This document shows positions 26,685 to 35,828 of a stretch of DNA of 45,751 nucleotides, one piece after another. Below the pieces are notes generated by a model. That model saw only the letters and a list, made by a program, of their open reading frames with translations, had not been told where the DNA came from and searched no databases. This DNA comes from Muribaculaceae bacterium. Lineage in GTDB: Bacteria; Bacteroidota; Bacteroidia; Bacteroidales; Muribaculaceae. The stretch lies in the NCBI GenBank assembly GCA_029060725.1, contig JAIDTL010000024.1, positions 1-45,751 of the forward strand, read 5' to 3'. The translations under genes and the position numbers were made by a program. Positions within the stretch are counted from its first letter, which is position 1; every line of letters begins with the position of its first letter.

Positions 26685-27674
26685 TTAATTATTCTCTTTG
26701 GCGCCCCCTGGAAACTCCTCTATCCAAGTCTTCACTATATCAATAAACTCATTTTCGGGAATATTATATGGCAACCATCGTATAGGAATCCCCCTCTTTT
26801 CCATACCCCTGAACCAAGTCATCTGTCGCTTTGCAAACTGATGGATAGCGATCTCAAGTTGTCTACGCATATCATCGAGACTAAGCTCTCCTATGGCATG
26901 AAGCGTGACAAACTTATATTCAAGACCGTAATAAATGAGATCTTCTGCTTTAATCCCGCGAGCCAACAATCCTTTTATCTCATCTATCATTCCTTCTTCT
27001 ATCCTTGCATCAAGGCGACGGCTGATTTTCTCACGCCGTGCATCACGAGGAATATCTATTCCTATGACAAGGCTATTCAATGGCTTAGCCGTTGACCTGT
27101 CAGCAGCGACGGCTTCTTCAGGATGGTCAGTATAATATTGCTGGATCTCTATAGCGCGGAGTGCCCGGTCGCGAGTATCGACATCTGTTGTATTGTGAAG
27201 CGACTTATAGGTCTTAAGTATCGCAGTCAGTTCTTCAAGGCTTTTGCCATCAAGAGATGCCCGAAGCTTTTCATTTCTCTCTACCTTGGGCATCACAAGT
27301 CCGGATAAAGCAGCCTCCACATACATACCGGTCCCTCCACATAGCACCGGCATCTTTCCTCTTTCCTCTATTTCGATTTTAGAGTCATGGAAATCCGCAA
27401 GAAATCTATGTAGATTATATTTTTCCCCCGCTTCAACAATATCAATGAGATGATGTCTTACTCCACCATATTCGCAAAGATCCTTCCCGGTGCCTATATC
27501 CATCCCTTTATACACCTGACGGCTGTCTCCACTGATAATCTCTCCCCCTATTGTCTTAGCAATAGACACTGCGCGTCGAGTCTTGCCGCAAGCAGTAGGG
27601 CCAACAACAGCAATTATCTCCGGACCGGGATTAATTTTTTCTCCTCTTTTCACTTTAGGCTCCTCTTTATGCAT
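26685..27674 (-). CDS. miaA: tRNA dimethylallyltransferase
   Basis: Adds a dimethylallyl group to A37 of tRNAs that read U-starting codons. It has 329 residues: P-loop GPTACGKT (25-32), the substrate loop SGDSRQVYKGMDIGTGK (about 48-64), and the late RQMTWFRG motif (about 282-289). Its start overlaps the stop of the upstream 451-residue gene by one base (TAATG), so the two are translationally linked. Last gene of the proS-DPP-membrane protein-miaA unit. Confidence 0.96.
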   Translation of the reverse strand: MHKEEPKVKRGEKINPGPEIIAVVGPTACGKTRRAVSIAKTIGGEIISGDSRQVYKGMDIGTGKDLCEYGGVRHHLIDIVEAGEKYNLHRFLADFHDSKIEIEERGKMPVLCGGTGMYVEAALSGLVMPKVERNEKLRASLDGKSLEELTAILKTYKSLHNTTDVDTRDRALRAIEIQQYYTDHPEEAVAADRSTAKPLNSLVIGIDIPRDARREKISRRLDARIEEGMIDEIKGLLARGIKAEDLIYYGLEYKFVTLHAIGELSLDDMRRQLEIAIHQFAKRQMTWFRGMEKRGIPIRWLPYNIPENEFIDIVKTWIEEFPGGAKENN

Positions 27675-29029
27675 TACTTTTGGTAGGTGCTTTTACTTTT
27701 CTTTCCGGAAGCCTCACGTAAAAATTTCTTGAGCTTAAAGAATTTTGTATCGCTGTTGAAATCAGCTATATATAGCCATTTGTCATCTTGCAGGTCAAGT
27801 TGGCTCTTTCTGACATCTGCAAGAGTCAATGTCCCCTTATACGACTTTATCTTATTCTTCCTATATCCTTCTTCGTCGTATGTGCGTTCGGTAAGGATAA
27901 TTGTGGAAAGACGTGATATATCGGAAAGAGCATTAGTCGCTATCTTCATGGGAGCCAAATTGTAAATTCTCTTTACGTCGTCAAAGTGCACCCACTCCCC
28001 CTCTTCTTTCAGGTCGGGGTAATCAGATATGTCGCCATCAAGGAAATAGAAATATCTCAACAGCGAATGCTTGTCGACACCTGCAAGATGGCGTCCGAAG
28101 AAAAACTTAAGTTCCCCTCCTTTCTTACCGGTCATGCGCTCTATTATGTTCTTGACTTCCGTAGTAGGAATACCATTCACTGTCCTCTTCGTAATGAAAG
28201 GGGTGTCAAAAACTCCATCTTTCTGATTTAATCTGTCAAAAGCATTCCTCTTTATATAGACATATTCACCGCATATCACATAAAATCGGAGATATGTATG
28301 TGCCGTCACGTCTCGAAGTTCTTCCGGAGTGATTATCTCATTGTGCTCTTCAAAGTCGAGATATAGATTATAATATCTTATAATAAAATATATTTCATCA
28401 AGCATCACTGCTATAACCACAATCCACAGAAAGACATACCAGTCTCGAGCATTTTGGTTGATATTGACATATTCATAAAGATAATAATACCATATAATGG
28501 CAGAAAGTACGGCAAAAAGACCTACCATGTTTTTCAACTGTATATCGGTCTCTCGATTAGACACCATACCGAAATATCCTCGCTCCCTTATGCCTCCATA
28601 AAGAGACTTAAATTGCTTGTAAGCCGGCATTGACTTTTTGAATGCCAATGAATAGAGAGATACCAAAAAGGTAGTAGGCACAAGAATCAATGACGGCAAA
28701 TAGGGATGATTGAAAAATATAATTTCATTTGGGAAATGATACAGATCAAGAATTTGAATGACTACAAGGATAATACTGATAAACGTGTAGATGAGAATAC
28801 TATAAAACATGGTTTCAACTACTACCATGCAATTACTATTCTCCGAAACGTTGTTGTTCCAAATCATAGTATACAATACTCCACATAAGAAAAGCGAAAG
28901 CACAGGTGCCATATAATAGGGCAACAGGTGCGATCCTCCCATGATGACAGCTACGCATAGCAGCGACACAGCAAGATTTCGCCATAGATAGTAAAGCTGC
29001 ATACTATTTATTTTCCTGATGTCGTCCAT
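27674..29029 (-). CDS. Unknown membrane protein upstream of miaA (451 aa)
   Basis: The N-terminal half (about 15-225) has six or seven hydrophobic helices, rich in Tyr, Trp and Ile. The C-terminal half (about 235-451) is soluble, with segments such as KKGGELKFFFGRHLAGVDKH and RYFYFLDGDISDYPDLKEEG, and a Lys-rich end. No catalytic motif or named family recognised. It is tightly embedded between the dipeptidyl peptidase (29 bases upstream) and miaA (1-base overlap). Confidence 0.78.
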   Translation of the reverse strand: MDDIRKINSMQLYYLWRNLAVSLLCVAVIMGGSHLLPYYMAPVLSLFLCGVLYTMIWNNNVSENSNCMVVVETMFYSILIYTFISIILVVIQILDLYHFPNEIIFFNHPYLPSLILVPTTFLVSLYSLAFKKSMPAYKQFKSLYGGIRERGYFGMVSNRETDIQLKNMVGLFAVLSAIIWYYYLYEYVNINQNARDWYVFLWIVVIAVMLDEIYFIIRYYNLYLDFEEHNEIITPEELRDVTAHTYLRFYVICGEYVYIKRNAFDRLNQKDGVFDTPFITKRTVNGIPTTEVKNIIERMTGKKGGELKFFFGRHLAGVDKHSLLRYFYFLDGDISDYPDLKEEGEWVHFDDVKRIYNLAPMKIATNALSDISRLSTIILTERTYDEEGYRKNKIKSYKGTLTLADVRKSQLDLQDDKWLYIADFNSDTKFFKLKKFLREASGKKSKSTYQK

Positions 29030-29058
29030 TTTAGTGTCAGTCAGTATTGTATAAAATT

Positions 29059-31239
29059 TTATTTGAGATTTGTGTCAAGGAAATCCACAACCCTTTTATA
29101 GAGCTGGGTTCTGGCATTGCTCACTCTCAGCGAATGATCCATACCGGTGAAAACCATCATGTCAAAAAGGTGTCCTTCGTAGGTGAGTTTAGAGGTGAAC
29201 TTCAATGTGTTGTAGAAATGTACATTGTCATCGCTCGAACCGCTCATGATGAGAAGGCGACCTTTTAGTTTATGGCTTCTTCCAATTGCTGAAGACTGAG
29301 CATACCCATCTTCATTCTGGGCAGGAGTCCGCATAAAGCGTTCGGTATATATGGAATCATACCATCTCCAATCAGTCACAGCTGCCATTGCCACTCCACA
29401 TTTGAATGGAGTGTTGTCTGAAGTCATCTCCATAAGAGTCATATAGCCTCCGTAGCTCCATCCAAAAAGCGACATTCGAGAGGCATCTACATACGCGAGC
29501 TTAGCAATTTCATTGGCACCGGCTATCTGGTCTTCCGTCTCATATTTGCCCAAATGCATGTAGACGCAGTGTTGCCATTCGGTGCTTCTTGCCCCGGTGC
29601 CTCTGCCATCTACACATGCCACTATATATCCTGACTGAGCTATATAGTTCAGACCATCAAGATGCCATTTATTGGTGACTTCTTGCGAACCGGGACCATT
29701 ATACTGATACATCATCAGAGGATATTTCTTAGAAGCATTGAAATCTGCCGGCTTCATTATCATAGCGTCCATATCCTGCCCCACTGCGTTCTTGACCTTA
29801 GTAAGCTCAAATTTGGGGGCCTTAGCATATTTAGACGCGTACACTGAATTCATTTCAAGGTCTTTAATTTTCTTTCCGGCAGTACTCCAAAGAGTATACT
29901 GAGGAGGAGTGTTCAGATCGCTCCAATTTCTTACATAATAAGAAAAATCACCGCTGAATTTGCAAGATTCCCAACCCGGACCGTCATGCAAAAGCTTCAT
30001 GACTCCTTTGGCGTCTACAATTGCTACATTGCGATTCACTGCTCCAAGCTTTGTAGTCTGCACAAAGTAGCTGCCTGATGCAGATTTGCCGTAGTATTCA
30101 GTGACATTAAACTCGCCATTGGTGATCTGTCGCAGCTGACGGCCATTGTAACTGTATTCGTAAAGATGGGTCCATCCGCTCTTGTCTGAAGCGATCACAA
30201 ATGAGTCGGCGCCATAGCTTAACATGCCGTAGACATCTCTGTCTATCCATGTCTTGCTTTGCTCTGAATAAACTTGAGTTGCTACCGTAGAGGCAGGATT
30301 GACACTAAAAATCCTAAGGTCGTTCTGGTCTCGGTTGAGTTTTACCACCATCAACTTCTCTCCCTTACCATCAAACTGGATATCCGGCACATAGTCATCC
30401 TTTCCTAAATTGAGCTGCATCTCTTTGGTCACCCTTGAGTTCAGGTCGTATGCGTGGACCGAAACAACTGAATTAGGATATCCGGGAAGAGGATATTTAT
30501 ATGTGAATGAAGTCGGGTAAGGATCGCCAAGAGGATCTTTCGCATAGTAAGGACGATAATCATCAAAACTATAGGCAGGGACATCAGTCTCGTTCCATTT
30601 TATAAAAGCAAGAGTCTGGTCGTCGCCACTCCAACAAAGTGAGCATTGAATTCCAAATTCTTCTTCATACACCCAATCAGGAGCTCCATTGATGATTTTA
30701 TTCGCTTCCCCGTCTGTAGTGACAGCAATATCTGTCTTATAGTCAAGATTGGAGATGAAGATGTTGTTATCTCTTACGTAGGCAATACGAAGTCCATCGT
30801 GCGACATCGTGGCGCCTCTTTGCGCTCCTTTTGTCGACACTTTCTGCATGGTGCCTCTCATTGTATCATAGACATAGTATTCTGCAGTGAAACTATAGCG
30901 CCATATTCCTTTGACATCGTTCCAAAGCAGAATTTTCCTGCCATTTTCCGACACTTGATAGCCGTCGAAAGAATCTATTTTTAGTTCTCCCTTGACTGCA
31001 TCCAGGTCGAAGAGCGTACCGGTCTTTTGTCCGGTGGCATAACTATATATTTCGATCTTTCGGCCGTCTTTGCTTACCATGCTATAGGTCTTGCCATCTG
31101 ATAGGGGGCGCATTTCCCCTATACCGGCAGGCATATTGACCGTTCTGTCGCAATAATCTTCTGCATTCAGTGGAGCAGCAGACGCAGACGCAGCTGCGAT
31201 GCTACCCAACATTGCCAACATAAGAGCATTTTTCTTCAT
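29059..31239 (-). CDS. Dipeptidyl peptidase IV-type S9 serine peptidase
   Basis: Exported exopeptidase that removes N-terminal dipeptides, typically X-Pro or X-Ala. A 726-residue protein starting at MKKNALMLAMLGS; the frame extends upstream into proS but this ATG gives a proper signal peptide (cleavage near ASAAP). An eight-bladed propeller (about 30-470) includes the double-Glu motif WVYEEEFG near 190, which binds the substrate N-terminus in DPP IV. The hydrolase domain has GWSYGGY with Ser near 596, Asp in GSSDDNVH near 670, and His in GMDHSLR near 703. It follows proS by 11 bases. Confidence 0.94.
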   Translation of the reverse strand: MKKNALMLAMLGSIAAASASAAPLNAEDYCDRTVNMPAGIGEMRPLSDGKTYSMVSKDGRKIEIYSYATGQKTGTLFDLDAVKGELKIDSFDGYQVSENGRKILLWNDVKGIWRYSFTAEYYVYDTMRGTMQKVSTKGAQRGATMSHDGLRIAYVRDNNIFISNLDYKTDIAVTTDGEANKIINGAPDWVYEEEFGIQCSLCWSGDDQTLAFIKWNETDVPAYSFDDYRPYYAKDPLGDPYPTSFTYKYPLPGYPNSVVSVHAYDLNSRVTKEMQLNLGKDDYVPDIQFDGKGEKLMVVKLNRDQNDLRIFSVNPASTVATQVYSEQSKTWIDRDVYGMLSYGADSFVIASDKSGWTHLYEYSYNGRQLRQITNGEFNVTEYYGKSASGSYFVQTTKLGAVNRNVAIVDAKGVMKLLHDGPGWESCKFSGDFSYYVRNWSDLNTPPQYTLWSTAGKKIKDLEMNSVYASKYAKAPKFELTKVKNAVGQDMDAMIMKPADFNASKKYPLMMYQYNGPGSQEVTNKWHLDGLNYIAQSGYIVACVDGRGTGARSTEWQHCVYMHLGKYETEDQIAGANEIAKLAYVDASRMSLFGWSYGGYMTLMEMTSDNTPFKCGVAMAAVTDWRWYDSIYTERFMRTPAQNEDGYAQSSAIGRSHKLKGRLLIMSGSSDDNVHFYNTLKFTSKLTYEGHLFDMMVFTGMDHSLRVSNARTQLYKRVVDFLDTNLK

Positions 31240-31250
31240 TTTCCAACGTT

Positions 31251-32732
31251 TTAATAAGAACGAGCAAATATCACTCGGCGGGCTGACGGCTTGCCGGTCA
31301 CCATGCAAACTCCGGGAGTAGTGTCCCCTTCAAATGGTATGCAGCGTATAGTAGCCTTTGTCTCTTCCTTAATCAGCTCTTCTGTCTCCGGAGTTCCATC
31401 CCAGTGTGCGAGTATAAAGCCACCTTTCTCAATTTTCTCCTTGAATTCTTCGTAAGTGTCAGCTGTAGTTGTCATCTCCTCGCGATATTTGCGGGCCTTT
31501 TCAAGAAGATTCTTTTGAATATCCTCAAGCAGCTTTGCCACTGTGTCTTCGATGCCTTCAAGTGGCAAGGTTTCTTTCTCAAGAGTATCTCGGCGCATCA
31601 CTTCGACTGTGCCGTTCTCAAGGTCGCGAGCTCCGATTGCAAGGCGAACCGGCACTCCCTTCACTTCATAGTCGGCAAACTTGAAGCCGGGACGCTTATT
31701 GTCGGCATCATCATATTTTACACTGATACCTTTTGCTCTAAGGTTCTTGACAATGGAATCAACTTTCTCTGAGATCTTCGCCAATCCTTCTGCATCCTTA
31801 TAAATAGGCACTATCACTACCTGGATAGGAGCAAGATGGGGAGGCAACACAAGACCGTTGTCGTCCGAATGAGTCATGATCAAAGCTCCCATCAAGCGTG
31901 TGGACACACCCCATGAAGTGGCCCATACGTATTCAGGCTTATTCTCCTTATTCATGTATGTCACATCAAATGCCTTGGCAAAATTCTGACCGAGGAAATG
32001 GCTGGTGCCCGACTGAAGAGCCTTTCCATCCTGCATCATGGCCTCAATCGTGAATGTATCGACAGCTCCGGCAAATCTTTCATTAGGCGACTTCACACCC
32101 TTTATCACAGGGACAGCCATATAGTTTTCTGCAAAGTCTGCATACACTTCAAGCATCTTCCTTGCTTCAGCTTCAGCTTCTTCGCGTGTGGCATGTGCTG
32201 TATGACCCTCTTGCCAAAGGAATTCAGCCGTGCGAAGGAACATTCGGGTTCTCATTTCCCATCGCATTACGTTTGCCCACTGATTGATAAGGATGGGAAG
32301 ATCCCTATACGAATGAATCCAGTTCTTATATGTATTCCAGATAATGGTCTCTGATGTAGGACGTATGATAAGTTCTTCTTCAAGCTTTGCTTCAGGATCC
32401 ACCACCACCCCATTGCCGTCAGGGTCATTCTTCAGACGATAGTGAGTCACTACAGCACACTCCTTAGCAAAACCTTCTACATGCTCTGCTTCACGGCAAA
32501 GAAAAGACTTGGGAATGAGTAGTGGGAAATACGCATTCTGATGCCCCGTAGCCTTAAACATATCATCAAGCGTACGCTGCATCTTCTCCCAGATTGCATA
32601 GCCGTATGGTTTGATTACCATGCATCCTCTCACAGCAGATTGCTCAGCTAAGTCAGCTTTTACTACAAGTTCGTTATACCACTGTGAATAATTGTCTGAT
32701 CTTTTTGTGAAATTCTTTAATTCTTTTGCCAT
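31251..32732 (-). CDS. proS: Prolyl-tRNA synthetase (short, archaeal/eukaryote-like type)
   Basis: Class II synthetase charging tRNA-Pro. The 493 residues and the layout (no editing insert, C-terminal extension ending VIFARSY) match the ProS type 3 form common in Bacteroidetes. Visible: [19 protein letters not shown] (about 34-52), [17 protein letters not shown] (about 122-138), motif 2 [16 protein letters not shown] (about 166-181), and the anticodon-binding domain [20 protein letters not shown]. It heads the unit leading to miaA. Its candidate -7 box lies only 7 bases before the ATG, next to a long heptad array. Confidence 0.96.
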   Translation of the reverse strand: MAKELKNFTKRSDNYSQWYNELVVKADLAEQSAVRGCMVIKPYGYAIWEKMQRTLDDMFKATGHQNAYFPLLIPKSFLCREAEHVEGFAKECAVVTHYRLKNDPDGNGVVVDPEAKLEEELIIRPTSETIIWNTYKNWIHSYRDLPILINQWANVMRWEMRTRMFLRTAEFLWQEGHTAHATREEAEAEARKMLEVYADFAENYMAVPVIKGVKSPNERFAGAVDTFTIEAMMQDGKALQSGTSHFLGQNFAKAFDVTYMNKENKPEYVWATSWGVSTRLMGALIMTHSDDNGLVLPPHLAPIQVVIVPIYKDAEGLAKISEKVDSIVKNLRAKGISVKYDDADNKRPGFKFADYEVKGVPVRLAIGARDLENGTVEVMRRDTLEKETLPLEGIEDTVAKLLEDIQKNLLEKARKYREEMTTTADTYEEFKEKIEKGGFILAHWDGTPETEELIKEETKATIRCIPFEGDTTPGVCMVTGKPSARRVIFARSY

Positions 32733-32739
32733 ATCAATG

Positions 32740-32747
32740 CAAATATA
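32740..32747 (-). promoter_or_regulatory. Candidate -7 box for proS, close to the start codon
   Basis: The minus strand reads TATATTTG, an exact -7 box, ending 7 bases before the ATG, which would give an almost leaderless transcript. No TTTG -33 box is present; that region is the heptad array. Confidence 0.42.
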
Positions 32748-32753
32748 TTTTTG

Positions 32754-32851
32754 ATCTTTAATCGTTGATCGTTAATAGTTGATCGTTAATCGTTAATCGT
32801 TGGTCGTTAATCGTTAATCGTTAATCGTTAATCGTTGATCGTTATTAGTTA
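32754..32851 (-). repeat. Fourteen-unit heptad array between DUF4293 and proS
   Basis: Fourteen uninterrupted 7-base units; on the minus strand the consensus is YAACGAT (mostly TAACGAT or CAACGAT). The first unit is TAACTAA, whose first triplet is the stop codon of the DUF4293 gene. It is the longest and most regular array in the window. No spacers are present, so it is not a CRISPR. Confidence 0.9.
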
Positions 32852-33322
32852 TCTCAACCGGTCAGCTGCTCTTAGTTTTTTCTGATCTGAGGAGATCAAG
32901 CGAAAAGCTAATATGTTGGCAATCAAAGCCACAAGTGGAGCACAGATAAATGTGCTCCAGCCTACGTTTGTCCCGAAATCTGAAGCAAATCCGGAGGCAG
33001 CGAAAGCAGCTATCACGCCGGCAGATGCACTGATGAGAGCAGATATCAACGCCACTTTTTTCTGAAGTGGCATATTCTTGAAGCAGAATATGTCGATCAG
33101 AGGCATGATGCATCCCAAAAGCGACACTATGAAAAGAATAATAGTGCTCATGCCCGTCACTTCATCGGGAGCTGTAGCAATCCCCTCACGGCAGATGCCG
33201 AGAGCCGTCACATTGAATGTATATGCCTCCGCCTGAATCTGTCCCAACGAACAGAATGAAAATATCCCCATCATTACCCCGGCAATTAGCAGCATCACTG
33301 ACTGCCATCTCTGTATTACCAT
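32849..33322 (-). CDS. DUF4293 membrane protein
   Basis: A 157-residue protein with four membrane helices (about 8-26, 58-78, 88-112, 122-142) and the typical start MVIQRWQSVMLLIAGVMM of the DUF4293 family, which is restricted to Bacteroidetes and uncharacterised. It has its own promoter with a long leader containing a 14-base repeat, and its stop codon begins the heptad array. Confidence 0.85.
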   Translation of the reverse strand: MVIQRWQSVMLLIAGVMMGIFSFCSLGQIQAEAYTFNVTALGICREGIATAPDEVTGMSTIILFIVSLLGCIMPLIDIFCFKNMPLQKKVALISALISASAGVIAAFAASGFASDFGTNVGWSTFICAPLVALIANILAFRLISSDQKKLRAADRLR

Positions 33323-33371
33323 ATCTCTTACTTTGTTATCAGATTTCTATTAGTATTCTGCTAAATGAGCG

Positions 33372-33427
33372 ATTACGTTCAACGCACTACGTTCAACTCA
33401 TTACGCACAACGCATAACGCATTCGCC
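33372..33427. repeat. 4 x 14-base (8 x 7) repeat in the DUF4293 leader
   Basis: Four consecutive 14-base units related to ATTACGTTCAACGC, each readable as two heptads. The array lies between the predicted DUF4293 -7 box and its ATG, so it would be transcribed as leader. Confidence 0.7.
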
Positions 33428-33438
33428 CTAACAAAGTG

Positions 33439-33469
33439 CAAAATTAATAAAAAATACCGACTCAACAAC
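33439..33469 (-). promoter_or_regulatory. Promoter for DUF4293
   Basis: On the minus strand, GTTG (33469-33466), 19 bases, TAATTTTG (33446-33439). The -7 box is exact. The leader is about 110 bases. Confidence 0.6.
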
Positions 33470-33548
33470 GATTTTTGGCATTTTATTTGTTCTTATTTAT
33501 AGGGTCGGGTGGATTTTAACAACCCTCAACACAAAATTATTAAGAAAA

Positions 33549-35744
33549 ATGAAAGATAAAAATAAATATTCTCTCCCCGTCCAGACAAAAATGCTGTTGG
33601 ATGCAGGCAGATATAAGGACTGCTTCACTCTCATTCGTCGTAGGCTGACGGAGGTGCCACTCCCGGGAGCTTTCAATAAGATTTCCCAGTCTGAAAGCAC
33701 TTATAAGTATATGCTGGATTTCTTTGCCCGTGGTCTTGCCGATCCCGGAAGGAAGGATATGCTTGCAGATATCAGGCACACCCTTATTGGAATTGCTCAG
33801 CAAATTGAAAAAGAGGCTTCCTCCACAGATTCTCCCGACATTTACTTTTCTACGCTTAGAATGTGCAGGCTTCGCCCGGCTAAAATCAAAGATTGCATCA
33901 AAAAGATCATTGAACTTAAAGCAATGTCCGACTTGTCTCTGACAGCCGGTAGTTACCCCGACAGTTTGATGGTTCAGATTGAAGATGAAGAAGATAAATT
34001 GTTTAATATAATCTGGACTTCCGACAATCTGACTAAGGATGATTATGCTGAAATTGAAAAGTCCATTTACAATGAGACTCTACCATTTACGACTTCTGCA
34101 CTCTGCATAGCAGCCGCTGGTCTTTCCATCATGAGATATTACAATCATGATGCCTTGGTAATGCTCATTTATTTGTCAAAATCTCCTTCCCATCAGATTG
34201 CATCAAGGGCCATTGCTTCCCTCATATTAGCTCTTAGCCGATGGCCGGAAGAGATTGCTGACGACCACCGCGTGATTGATGCACTTGCGACTTTGACCGA
34301 ATTAGATGGCATGCCTGAAAAAATCAGGAAGACGGTAATGACAATTATCCGAACCCGAGACACCGACAGGGTATCAAAGAAGATGCAACGCGAAGTGATT
34401 CCCGGTCTTATGCAGTTTGGCCCGGATATTATCCAGCGACTTAAAAAGACTTCAGAGGAAGCTTCTTTTGCTGATCTGGAAGCTAATCCTGAATGGGAAG
34501 AACTTCTCAGTAAATCAGGACTTGAAGACAAACTGAGAGAACTCACAGAAATGCAGTCAGAGGGTGCTGACGTAATGATGGTAGCCTTCTCAAATCTTAA
34601 AAACTTTCCATTCTTCCGTCGAGTCAGAAACTGGTTTCTTCCCTTCACTGTCCAGCATCCGATGCTTCGTCAGCTGCATTCTACAGATAATGACAGTGTC
34701 ACTTCTATGCTCGATATGAGTGGCGTGATGTGTGATTCTGACAAGTATTCTTTCGCCTTCTCCATGGCATCCATGCCGGAGGCTCAACGCAAAATGATGC
34801 TCTCCCAGATGAGCGCGCATTCGGAGCAAATGAAAGAGCAAATGGACGATCTCAAGCGACTGAAGGGAGACAATGAATTTGAGACCAGCACTATCGGCTA
34901 TCTTCGAGACATATATAGATTTCATAAGCTTTACCCCAAAAGGGCTGAATTTTTCGACCCATTTGCTTCCGCCCTTGACTTCACATCCATCCCATTTGTA
35001 TCGGATGTCATGGAATCCGGTGATGAAGTGGCTCCTATAGCTGAATTTTACTTCAAACGCGGATATTATGCAGATGCACTTCCGCTTCTAAACACCGCTG
35101 CTCTCACAGGAGGACTGCCTCATGTATGGGAGAAGATCGGATTCTCTTTGGAAAAATCAAAAGAGGCTAATAAAGAAGCCATCGAAGCATACATGAAAGC
35201 CCAGCTCTTCAATCCGGAAAGCAAATGGATAGCCAGGCGCCTTGGCATTTGCTATCGTCGGGAGGGTGACTATAGAAATGCTTTGGAATATCTTAACCAA
35301 GCTCGGCCCGAAGATGGGGTCTTCGATAGGCATCTTTCTTTGATCATAGCAGACACATACGCAGATGCAGGGAAATGGGAAGATGCGCTTAAAGAACTTT
35401 ATAGAGTTGACTATGAGACGCCAGACGATCCGGACGTCATTCGTAGAATTGCAAAGTGCAATTTCAGACTTGGAAACCTCGACAAGGCTGATGCCCAACT
35501 TAAACAAATTCCCAACATAAGTCTCTCTGAAGAGGATTATCGTCTGATGGGTCACATTGCCTTCTTGAAGAAAGAAATGGCTGAAGCTTCCAGGCTTTAC
35601 CGACTGACAGTGCGTCCTAACGACGAAAAACGTCTATGGAAATCCCAGATACTCTCAGATCTCGACACTCTCGCTTCTCTTGGGGCATCAAGATTAGACC
35701 TTGTTCTTCTCCTTGAATCCCTCGCCTACTCCATTGAAAATTAA
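33549..35744 (+). CDS. TPR-repeat protein
   Basis: A 731-residue, mostly helical cytoplasmic protein without a signal peptide. The middle has HEAT-like helices (about 160-280) and a charged coiled segment (KEQMDDLKRLKGDNEFE, about 430). The C-terminal third carries tetratricopeptide repeats (about 500-690), for example YADALPLLNTAALTGGLPHV, EAIEAYMKAQLFNPESKWIA and NALEYLNQARPEDGVFDRHL. It is probably a scaffold; partner unknown. It is convergent with dnaA and separated from it by a bidirectional hairpin. A heptad array starts at its stop codon. Confidence 0.85.
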   Translation: MKDKNKYSLPVQTKMLLDAGRYKDCFTLIRRRLTEVPLPGAFNKISQSESTYKYMLDFFARGLADPGRKDMLADIRHTLIGIAQQIEKEASSTDSPDIYFSTLRMCRLRPAKIKDCIKKIIELKAMSDLSLTAGSYPDSLMVQIEDEEDKLFNIIWTSDNLTKDDYAEIEKSIYNETLPFTTSALCIAAAGLSIMRYYNHDALVMLIYLSKSPSHQIASRAIASLILALSRWPEEIADDHRVIDALATLTELDGMPEKIRKTVMTIIRTRDTDRVSKKMQREVIPGLMQFGPDIIQRLKKTSEEASFADLEANPEWEELLSKSGLEDKLRELTEMQSEGADVMMVAFSNLKNFPFFRRVRNWFLPFTVQHPMLRQLHSTDNDSVTSMLDMSGVMCDSDKYSFAFSMASMPEAQRKMMLSQMSAHSEQMKEQMDDLKRLKGDNEFETSTIGYLRDIYRFHKLYPKRAEFFDPFASALDFTSIPFVSDVMESGDEVAPIAEFYFKRGYYADALPLLNTAALTGGLPHVWEKIGFSLEKSKEANKEAIEAYMKAQLFNPESKWIARRLGICYRREGDYRNALEYLNQARPEDGVFDRHLSLIIADTYADAGKWEDALKELYRVDYETPDDPDVIRRIAKCNFRLGNLDKADAQLKQIPNISLSEEDYRLMGHIAFLKKEMAEASRLYRLTVRPNDEKRLWKSQILSDLDTLASLGASRLDLVLLLESLAYSIEN

Positions 35745-35797
35745 GTTTTAAGTCATAAACAATACTCATTGTTCATTACTCATTGTTCATTACTTAA
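35742..35797 (+). repeat. Heptad array starting at the TPR-gene stop codon
   Basis: Eight 7-base units in register with the TAA stop: TAAGTTT, TAAGTCA, TAAACAA, TACTCAT, TGTTCAT, TACTCAT, TGTTCAT, TACTTAA. The middle four form two copies of a 14-base unit. Confidence 0.75.
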
Positions 35798-35800
35798 AAT

Positions 35801-35828
35801 AAAAAGGAGGCTTAAAAGCCTCCTTTTT
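35801..35828. terminator. Bidirectional terminator between TPR gene and dnaA
   Basis: AAAAAGGAGGCTT / AAGCCTCCTTTTT with a short A-rich loop: A-tract before and T-tract after the stem, so it works in both directions. It touches the dnaA stop codon. Confidence 0.85.

Noticed and set aside
32754..32851. Possible CRISPR array
   Set aside because: Units are 7 bases with no spacers, and no cas genes are in the window.
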